NCBI GenBank assembly: GCA_913031125.1 | Contig: CAJWFK010000032.1 | Coordinates: forward strand, 1-32,171 | From: an uncultured Woeseia sp. | GTDB lineage: Bacteria > Pseudomonadota > Gammaproteobacteria > Steroidobacterales > Woeseiaceae | Length of the DNA: 32,171 bases | Direction: 5' to 3' | Part shown: piece after piece, positions 16,055 through 22,828 of the stretch | Numbering within the stretch: the first letter of the stretch is position 1 | How the letters are laid out: the number at the start of each line of letters is the position of its first letter | Position numbers and translations under genes: made by a program | Notes under the pieces: generated by a model | What the model was told of the DNA's origin: nothing | Databases searched by the model: none | Seen by the model: only the letters and a program-made list of their open reading frames with translations

Positions 16055-16993
16055 ATGACCATCCAATTGCCAAAATTCGTTGTAACAACTGTGGTACGCG
16101 GTAGCGATAGGACTGGTAGCCAAGGTGGCGTATTTGTATTGGATTTTGAAAAACAGGAAATCGACCAGCCCTTTGACTTGAATGCTAGTGATATAGAGTT
16201 CGATGAAATGAGCGGCGACCGGGGTCTACGCGGTATTGCATTTAGTGATGGAGATATTCTTATTGCCTCCAGCGATGTGCTTTTTCGATATGACCGAAGT
16301 TTTAAAATTAAAACATTCAGTAAAAACCATTACCTGGATGATTGTCATGAGATTTGTGTATATGAGCAGACAGTTTTTTTGACATCCCCGGGGTTTGATA
16401 GCCTGTTGGCATTTGATTTAGACAAAAAAGAGTATGTTTGGGGATTTCATTTGACACGACAATACGATCAGTGGGCAGGACACACATTTGATCCGGGGAC
16501 GGATAAAGGTCCACTGCCAGTGAATGATTACCATATTAATATGGTTCATGTAGATGACACTGGTATTTATCTTAGTGGTCTCCGGACTAAGGCTCTATTG
16601 CATATAAACAATAAAATGGAAGTATCCAAGATATGCTCTTTACCGTCCGGGGCTCATAACGCCCGGCCATATCGGGAAGGAATATTATTTAATGACACCG
16701 AAAGTGATTGTGTCCGTTATGTCGGGCGAGATGGGGAAGACGTGGCATTCAAGGTTGCAACTTTCGACGAAAAAGATCTTCAGTTTTTACAGGCTGACAA
16801 ATCGCATGTTGTGCGCCAGGGCTTCGCGCGCGGTCTATGTACTGTCGGTGATCGATTGGTTGCTGGTGGCTCATCACCAGCAACCATCAGTCTCTACGAT
16901 GTTGAAAGTAAACAGAAGATAGGTTCTGTTAATCTAACTATGGATGTTCGGGCCGCTATACACGGGCTTGAGCCCTGGTCGTTTGCGGATTGA
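16055..16993 (+). CDS. predicted beta-propeller protein, TIGR03032/DUF4915-like
   Basis: The 312-residue protein has no signal peptide or membrane helix. Short repeated strand patterns suggest a beta-propeller: GGVFVLDF, GLRGIAFSDGDILIAS, ECVY-type HEICVYEQTVFLTSPGFDSL, VDDTGIYLSGL, GAHNARPYREGILFNDTES and GLCTVGDRLVAGG. The HxNMV...LSG and AHNARPYREGILFNDT blocks recall the uncharacterised propeller family often found beside sulfotransferases (recognition from memory, moderate confidence). It lies between two sulfotransferase genes with 85- and 53-base gaps and is likely co-transcribed. It may be a scaffold or binding partner in the modification pathway (inference). The ATG has a weak ribosome site. 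Confidence 0.7.
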   Translation: MTIQLPKFVVTTVVRGSDRTGSQGGVFVLDFEKQEIDQPFDLNASDIEFDEMSGDRGLRGIAFSDGDILIASSDVLFRYDRSFKIKTFSKNHYLDDCHEICVYEQTVFLTSPGFDSLLAFDLDKKEYVWGFHLTRQYDQWAGHTFDPGTDKGPLPVNDYHINMVHVDDTGIYLSGLRTKALLHINNKMEVSKICSLPSGAHNARPYREGILFNDTESDCVRYVGRDGEDVAFKVATFDEKDLQFLQADKSHVVRQGFARGLCTVGDRLVAGGSSPATISLYDVESKQKIGSVNLTMDVRAAIHGLEPWSFAD

Positions 16994-17046
16994 AGTTAGG
17001 CCCTACGTATGGATTTTTGTTTTTGCAGTGAATTAATACTTTAAAA

Positions 17047-18330
17047 ATGATAGTCACAAATCATTTTGTCTATATTCATGTTTCGCGTACCGGAGGCACC
17101 TTTTTAAATACGCTGATCCTCAAGCATGTGCCCGGTGCAAGGATGCTGCAGTATCATGGGCATCTCAAAGATTTGCCCGATGAATTCGCACATCTTCCTG
17201 TTATAGGTTTTGTCCGAAACCCCTTTGATTGGTATGTGTCGATGTTCTTTGATTACCGGCGCAAACAGCAATATGTCTTTGAAACCCTTTCTGATGAGGG
17301 TGCGCTCGGCTTCAAGGAGACTGTCAGCAGATTTTTGCGGCTTGGAGATAAGAGTGATCAGAGTAATAGATTACTCGAGCAGATAATCAATACTGCACCA
17401 GCCACTATTAATCCCCGGACGAACCCGCGTATCGGAAATCCAGGGCTACTGTCGGAGCATTTCGCCAATTTACCTGAAAATTTTGGCTATTACTCCTGGT
17501 TGACGAGGCTTATGTTTCAGTCAAAGAGGGCACACCGGACTCACATCGGCCGATTTGAAAATTTAAGAGAAGAGGCACTGCGTTTGCTCACGGTTACGGG
17601 CACCCCTATTACCGAACCAATCGCTACCTATCTGAGCGATTCTGATGCACTGAATGCTAGTCCACGGCCACCCGACATTATTGGCGCCTATCCACCGGAG
17701 CTGGAGGAACTGGTTATCGAAAAAGAAAAATATCTGATTGACAATTTCGGTTATAAATTGGCTGAACCAAACAAATATCCAAAAACAGATTTTTTTAACC
17801 ACTTGGGAAACGCAGAAATAGACGGGTTAATAGAGCGTTTGAAGCATATTCCGGAAGCTCTCTGGGCATCGGAAAATGAAGACAAGCCGAATACGTTTGC
17901 CCGACTCAATGACACGCAGCATATTATTTTTCGGTACATCGATGATAATGTTTTTGACTTTCATGAATTCGAGCTATGGGACGAATGGAAAGAGATGTTG
18001 CTGCCGATTATGGAGCAAGCAGCGAAGAATCTGGGTTATAAAAACTATTGTTTTCCGCGCGCAATGTTCGCGAGACTTCCTGCCGGGGGAGAAATTTCGA
18101 TCCATTGTGATGGTAATGCAAGTCACTATATTCACAAAATTCACGTACCCCTTGTTACCAATAAGGAAGCAATTTTTAACGTCGGTCGGCAAGCACGCCA
18201 TCTGCCATCGGGCGAAGTAATTGAAGTGAACAATAAACGCATGCATTCGGTAAGAAACGATGGTGACCAGGATAGAGTTCACTTCATTTTTGAGTGTTAT
18301 AACATGGATGATTATGGCAAGGTGGATTGA
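17047..18330 (+). CDS. sulfotransferase fused to an Asp/Asn beta-hydroxylase-like 2OG oxygenase
   Basis: The 427-residue protein has two domains. Residues 1-240 form a sulfotransferase-like domain with a PAPS loop FVYIHVSRTGGTFLNTLIL and the 3'-phosphate site IGFVRNPFDWYVSMFF. Residues about 250-427 form an Asp/Asn-hydroxylase-like 2OG-Fe(II) domain with H353-C-D355, His400 (MHSVRNDG) and Arg410 (RVHFIFE), separated by HKIHVPLVTN. The C-terminal domain resembles the stand-alone oxygenase at 14289-14936 (HVPITTN, EVNNQKQHSVVN, ITFIFDY). One polypeptide would therefore hydroxylate and sulfonate, perhaps sequentially on one acceptor. The reading frame is continuous through the linker, so this is not an assembly of two neighbouring ORFs. 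It closes the plus-strand modification run. Confidence 0.88.
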   Translation: MIVTNHFVYIHVSRTGGTFLNTLILKHVPGARMLQYHGHLKDLPDEFAHLPVIGFVRNPFDWYVSMFFDYRRKQQYVFETLSDEGALGFKETVSRFLRLGDKSDQSNRLLEQIINTAPATINPRTNPRIGNPGLLSEHFANLPENFGYYSWLTRLMFQSKRAHRTHIGRFENLREEALRLLTVTGTPITEPIATYLSDSDALNASPRPPDIIGAYPPELEELVIEKEKYLIDNFGYKLAEPNKYPKTDFFNHLGNAEIDGLIERLKHIPEALWASENEDKPNTFARLNDTQHIIFRYIDDNVFDFHEFELWDEWKEMLLPIMEQAAKNLGYKNYCFPRAMFARLPAGGEISIHCDGNASHYIHKIHVPLVTNKEAIFNVGRQARHLPSGEVIEVNNKRMHSVRNDGDQDRVHFIFECYNMDDYGKVD

Positions 18331-18423
18331 AAATTTTTAATCTTACTTTTACCCTGCGCCACAGCTATCATGATGAGTATGTTATCTGCACGGTGCTTTC
18401 TAGCTGCCACCGAGTAAAAAGAG

Positions 18424-18445
18424 TTCGATCCCTGAATCGATCGAA
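18424..18445. promoter_or_regulatory. perfect 7-bp inverted repeat upstream of the dehydrogenase operon
   Basis: TTCGATC (18424-18430) and GATCGAA (18439-18445) form a perfect inverted repeat with an 8-base spacer, about 90 bases before the ATG of the dehydrogenase at 18533. It lies in the 202-base gap after the fusion gene. Its position fits an operator for the 18533-22816 run. The A+T-rich DNA after it (ATTATTAAAAAATAT) could hold a -10 element, but I cannot fix a promoter. Confidence 0.33.
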
Positions 18446-18532
18446 ATTATCGTAAATTATTAAAAAATATGCTCGATTTTCGTCAAAGACGTAATCAACG
18501 GATTTTAGAATTTCCAGAAGTTGTGAGTTGAT

Positions 18533-20953
18533 ATGAAAAAGCATTCTAGGGTGGTTGTTATTGGTGGCGGTATTGTGGGTGCGGCAGTGCTGTATCACCT
18601 AACCAAATTAGGCTGGAAAGATGTAGTGCTGGTTGAACGGAAGCAACTGACCGCTGGATCCACATGGCATGCAGCTGGTGGGTTTCATGCGATGAATAGC
18701 GATCCGAATGTTTCACGATTGCAGGCATATGGGATATCGGCTTACAAGGAAGTCGAGGAGATCAGTGGACAAGATGTAGGTATGCACCTTACGGGTGGAA
18801 TTCAGGTCGCTGCTACGGAAGAGCGGTGGGAAAGCATTCGTTATGAACAGGCACGTCATAAGGTGTTTGGTATCGACAGTCATTTAATCGGACCGGAAGA
18901 AATCAAAAAGCTTTGTCCAATCATGGAAACCAAGGATGTAATTGGCGGGTTATTCGATGCAAATGAGGGCAACATTGATCCATATGGCTCTACCCATGCA
19001 TTCGCCAAAGCAGCGCGTCAAGCTGGCGCAGAGATTTACTTAAATACCAAAGTTGAGGACCTCATACACAAGCCTGATGGGGCTTGGACCGTTGTAACCG
19101 ATAAAGGGAATATTGACTGTGAGCACATCGTAAATGCTGCTGGGTTATGGGCCAGAGAGGTGGGTGCGATGGCCGGTGTACATGTGCCTATTGTGCCGAT
19201 GGAACATCACTACCTGTTAACTGGCGATATCGACATAGTGGCTGATTTTGCAAGTGAGTTGCCGATGGTGCTTGATCTAGACGGCGAGATGTATCTGCGA
19301 CAGGAAAGAAATGGGGTACTCCTTGGAGTTTATGAGCAAAACTCAACGCCTTGGTCCGTAGAAGGCACATCATGGGATTACGGCGAGACAGATCTTTTGG
19401 AGCCGCGCCTTGATGATGTCGCCGATGCCCTTACGAAGGGATTCGAAAGATTTCCGTCAGTGGCGGAGGCTGGGATACGACGAATTGTCAACGGTCCATT
19501 TACCTTTGCTCCAGACGGGAATCCGCTGGTCGGGCCAGTACGTGGTGTGCAGAATTACTGGTCTTGCTGTGGTGTTATGGCGGGATTCAGTCAGGGTGCT
19601 GGCGTGGCACTCGCTTTATCCCAATGGATGATAGACGGTGAGCCAGAGGGTGACGTTTTCGCAATGGATGTAAATCGTTTTGGCGCATTTGCAAACAAAG
19701 CCTACTCGGTAGAAAAAGGTAAGGAGTTCTACGAAAATCGCTTTTATTTATTGTGCCCAAATGATGAATGGCCCGCTGCACGCCCCAGCAAGGTGTCACC
19801 ATTCTACAGTCGTTTGCAGGAGGCGAATGCTGTATTTGGTGAAACTTATGGGCTTGAAGTTCCTCTTTGGTTTGCACCAGAAGGCAGTGATCCAAAAGAA
19901 ACGCCGAGTTTCCATCGCTCAAATTCGCATGCGCCTGTCGGAGAAGAATGTCGTGCCGTGAGAGATAGTCTCGGCATTATGGATGGTTGTTCTTTCGCGA
20001 AGTATGAGGTTTTCGGGCCTGCCGCCGAACAATTCCTAGATCATGTTTTTGCCAGCCGGTTGCCTGTAGTTGGACGGGTTCGAATGGGCCCGATGCTGTC
20101 CCCATCAGGCCATATGAAAGGTGACTTAACAGTTATGCGGGTCGCTGAGGATAGATTCTTAATCTTCGGCTCAGGCTACTTGCAGGAATTCCATATGTTG
20201 TGGTTTGAACAGCATAAAGGTGATTTGGATCTACAAATTGTTAATCGTTCGGATGAAATGAGCGCAATTGCTATTGCGGGTCCGCGGTCACGTGAGCTTA
20301 TGGAATTGTTGGCGAATGCGGATGTTAGCAAGGAGTCAATGCCTTTTATGTCGGTGCGAACGATGGATGTAGGTATCGCACCTTGCAAGGTTGCTCGGAT
20401 TTCTTTTACCGGCGAGTTGGGCTACGAGTTATACACACCATCGGTACACGCACCTGCCCTCTATGATCAGTTAATCGACGCAGGGTCTCGGTTTGGCATA
20501 CGACAGTTTGGTATTCGTGCCCTTGTCTCGATGGGAATGGAAAAGAGTTTCGGGATCTGGTCGCGTGAATTCACACCTGACTACACACCAATGATGTGTG
20601 GCATGAACCGGTTTGTAGATTACGAAAAATCTAATTTTATCGGCCGCGAACAGGCGCTGAAAGATCGGGATACAGAACATGAGCACCGATTAGTAGCATT
20701 GGAAATCGATGCGGGGGGTTCGGATGCGTGGGGATACGAACCACTATGGTTGCAAGATGACTATGCTGGCTATATCACATCAGGTGCTTACGGACATACT
20801 GTCGATAAAAGCTTGGCTCTCGGGTATGTCAAAACACCGTACCTTGAAGAAACTGATCAGAATTTTATGGCTCATCTGGTGGATGGGCGAAGACCAGCGC
20901 GCATTCTCCCAGAGGCCCCCTACGATCCAGCAGCGATAAAAATGCGGGGTTGA
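18533..20953 (+). CDS. dimethylglycine/sarcosine dehydrogenase-like flavoprotein (DAO + GcvT domains)
   Basis: The 806-residue enzyme has an N-terminal FAD domain (VVVIGGGIVGAAVLYHLTKLG), the STWHAAGG motif whose His46 is the usual site of covalent FAD attachment in this family, a DAO-type domain to about residue 375, an FAO_M linker, and C-terminal GCV_T and barrel domains (MEKSFGIWSREFTPDYTP, FIGREQAL). Such enzymes oxidise N-methyl groups of dimethylglycine or sarcosine and pass the formaldehyde-level carbon to tetrahydrofolate in the GcvT-like half. The length is right for the family. Substrate choice among dimethylglycine, sarcosine or another N-methyl amino acid cannot be read from sequence. 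The stop overlaps the next gene's most upstream start, implying coupled translation. Confidence 0.92.
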   Translation: MKKHSRVVVIGGGIVGAAVLYHLTKLGWKDVVLVERKQLTAGSTWHAAGGFHAMNSDPNVSRLQAYGISAYKEVEEISGQDVGMHLTGGIQVAATEERWESIRYEQARHKVFGIDSHLIGPEEIKKLCPIMETKDVIGGLFDANEGNIDPYGSTHAFAKAARQAGAEIYLNTKVEDLIHKPDGAWTVVTDKGNIDCEHIVNAAGLWAREVGAMAGVHVPIVPMEHHYLLTGDIDIVADFASELPMVLDLDGEMYLRQERNGVLLGVYEQNSTPWSVEGTSWDYGETDLLEPRLDDVADALTKGFERFPSVAEAGIRRIVNGPFTFAPDGNPLVGPVRGVQNYWSCCGVMAGFSQGAGVALALSQWMIDGEPEGDVFAMDVNRFGAFANKAYSVEKGKEFYENRFYLLCPNDEWPAARPSKVSPFYSRLQEANAVFGETYGLEVPLWFAPEGSDPKETPSFHRSNSHAPVGEECRAVRDSLGIMDGCSFAKYEVFGPAAEQFLDHVFASRLPVVGRVRMGPMLSPSGHMKGDLTVMRVAEDRFLIFGSGYLQEFHMLWFEQHKGDLDLQIVNRSDEMSAIAIAGPRSRELMELLANADVSKESMPFMSVRTMDVGIAPCKVARISFTGELGYELYTPSVHAPALYDQLIDAGSRFGIRQFGIRALVSMGMEKSFGIWSREFTPDYTPMMCGMNRFVDYEKSNFIGREQALKDRDTEHEHRLVALEIDAGGSDAWGYEPLWLQDDYAGYITSGAYGHTVDKSLALGYVKTPYLEETDQNFMAHLVDGRRPARILPEAPYDPAAIKMRG

Positions 20954-22128
20954 GAGGGGGGGTGTCTGCTGCTATAGAAAAGTATGTAGATGTAGCAACT
21001 CTCATCGGGTCTGAAAAACCGGTGAATCCGGTGTATTGCATCTACCCCCATATATACAGCGAGGTAGCCGGTGAATTTCTGCAAGGCTTCCCCGGCCGTG
21101 TTTTATATGCTGTTAAGGCAAATCCTAATCCCGATATTCTCAAATTACTGATTGATTCAGGTATACAACATTTCGATTGTGCGTCGCTTCCAGAAATTGA
21201 GTTAGTACATGCGTTAGCACCCCAAGCATCAAAATATCTGATGATACCTACACGTATTCGGGGTGCTGCAGAAAAGGCGCAAACAGATTTTGGTGTACGA
21301 CATTTTTTAGTTGATCATTTAAGTGGGCTTGGGCAGCTGGAAAAGGAGATTGATACATCCCAGGCTGTGATTTTCGCCCGCATGGCGGTGCACCATGAGT
21401 CAGCTATGGAAGACTTATCGGCCCGTTTCGGTGCGCCACCAGAAGAAATGCCGGAGCTCTTACATGCAATTAAAGCAAGTGGCGCTGAGCCGGCGTTTGC
21501 ATTTAATGTAGGATCATCTGTTACCGATCCAGAGGCGTACCGACATGCTCTATCCGTAACTAGATCGGTACTCGAACAATTGCCGTTTAAATTGAGGTTG
21601 TTAGATGTGGGTGGCGGATATCCGAAATCTTATCCAGGATTTATTGTTCCCGGCTTAGACAAATACTTTAATGCCATAGAGAAATCCCTTGGTGACTTAC
21701 CACTAGCGGGAAATGCTGAAGTGCTCGGCGAGCCTGGCCGAGCATTGGCAGCACCGGGTATGTCCGCTGTAGTAGAAGTAATCCTGCGCAAAGATAATCG
21801 CCTATTTCTTAATGATGGCATGTTTGGAATTTTTTGGGTCTTGCGCATTGATGGACCGGATCGGTTTCCAGTTAGAGTTTTCCGCGATGGTGAGGTCATG
21901 ACAGGCGCTAGCAGGCCATTCCAGCTAAACGGCCCTACTTGTGATTCTACAGATACATTACCAGGTCTTGTGGATCTGCCAATTGATATTCGGGCAGGGG
22001 ACTATCTCGAGTTTGGGAATATAGGGGCCTATAGCCTTGGTGGCCGGTCGGATTACAATGGTTACTACAGTGACCGAATTGTGACTATTACAAAAGTTAC
22101 TGAGCGACCGCCCTTGGTAGAGAATTAA
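20950..22128 (+). CDS. PLP-dependent ornithine/diaminopimelate-type decarboxylase with an atypical PLP pocket
   Basis: The 392-residue protein has the fold-type III decarboxylase signature set: YAVKAN with the PLP lysine (about 56), the LLDVGGGYP phosphate loop (219-225), EPGRAL (261-266) and GPTCDSTD with the active-site cysteine (331). The Cys-Asp pair points to the ornithine/lysine class; DAP decarboxylases have Cys-Glu. The family's pyridine-stacking histidine in the HVGS motif is replaced by asparagine (FAFNVGSS, residue 186), so activity or specificity may differ. The start is unclear. TTG 20950 overlaps the previous stop, while GTG 20962 directly follows a purine-rich run and would shorten the protein by four residues. 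With a dehydrogenase and a methyltransferase in the same run, an N-methylated basic amino acid or polyamine is a possible substrate (inference). Confidence 0.86.
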   Translation: MRGGVSAAIEKYVDVATLIGSEKPVNPVYCIYPHIYSEVAGEFLQGFPGRVLYAVKANPNPDILKLLIDSGIQHFDCASLPEIELVHALAPQASKYLMIPTRIRGAAEKAQTDFGVRHFLVDHLSGLGQLEKEIDTSQAVIFARMAVHHESAMEDLSARFGAPPEEMPELLHAIKASGAEPAFAFNVGSSVTDPEAYRHALSVTRSVLEQLPFKLRLLDVGGGYPKSYPGFIVPGLDKYFNAIEKSLGDLPLAGNAEVLGEPGRALAAPGMSAVVEVILRKDNRLFLNDGMFGIFWVLRIDGPDRFPVRVFRDGEVMTGASRPFQLNGPTCDSTDTLPGLVDLPIDIRAGDYLEFGNIGAYSLGGRSDYNGYYSDRIVTITKVTERPPLVEN

Positions 22129-22150
22129 AGCAGTAGCCGGGTAAGTACTT

Positions 22151-22816
22151 ATGAATACAAAGAAAACGCTGGATCTTGACGATGCTTATGCAGTCGAGAC
22201 ACCTTCCGATAACATCCGTTTATATGATCAATGGGCACCAACCTACGATGATGATTTCGTTGATCAGGTGGGTTATGTGTACCACAAACGGGTTGCAGAG
22301 CAACTTGCAAAAGTTAAAGACAGCATAGATGGAGCTGTTTTAGATATCGGATGTGGTACGGGGGTTGTTGGTGCCTGTCTGCATGAGCACGGTCTGGCGT
22401 TGATCGATGGTATTGATATTTCGACGCAGATGCTGACAGAGGCTGCTAAGAAAAAGGGTTCGGGGGGCGAGAGTGTATACCGAAAACTAATTCAGGCTGA
22501 CTTAACGATGGGCACTGATATTATTGATGATAGCTATGCGGGATTAATGAGTGCCGGTACATTTACTCATGGACACTTGGGCGTGGAACCTTTGGATGAA
22601 TTATGGAGGATTGCAGCGCCCGGCGCACAATGTGCAGTCGGTGTTCGTACTACTCATTTTATGTCCGCGGGTTTTAAAGAAAAATTATCTGCTGATGCTA
22701 GAGATGGGAAAATAACGGTACCGGACCTTATTAAAGTAAATTTGTATTCGGGTGGCACACCAACTACAGGGCATGCTAATGACGAAGCTTTTATAGTTTG
22801 TTGTCAGGTTTTGTAG
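22151..22816 (+). CDS. SAM-dependent class I methyltransferase
   Basis: The 221-residue protein has the class I methyltransferase core: LYDQWAPTYDDDF in the N-terminal cap, SAM motif I VLDIGCGTGVVGACL (about 65-79), an acidic end of strand two in IDGIDIS, and a later strand with GLMSAGTFTHGHLG. The subgroup looks like the small-molecule UbiE/Williams-Beuren-27-like type. The acceptor is unknown. It follows the decarboxylase by 22 bases and should share its transcript. Methylating, decarboxylating and oxidatively demethylating genes side by side suggest handling of a methylated amine, but the direction of the pathway is not evident. It converges on the TMADH-like gene with a 12-base gap. Confidence 0.88.
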   Translation: MNTKKTLDLDDAYAVETPSDNIRLYDQWAPTYDDDFVDQVGYVYHKRVAEQLAKVKDSIDGAVLDIGCGTGVVGACLHEHGLALIDGIDISTQMLTEAAKKKGSGGESVYRKLIQADLTMGTDIIDDSYAGLMSAGTFTHGHLGVEPLDELWRIAAPGAQCAVGVRTTHFMSAGFKEKLSADARDGKITVPDLIKVNLYSGGTPTTGHANDEAFIVCCQVL

Positions 22817-22828
22817 TGTTTGCTGCTG

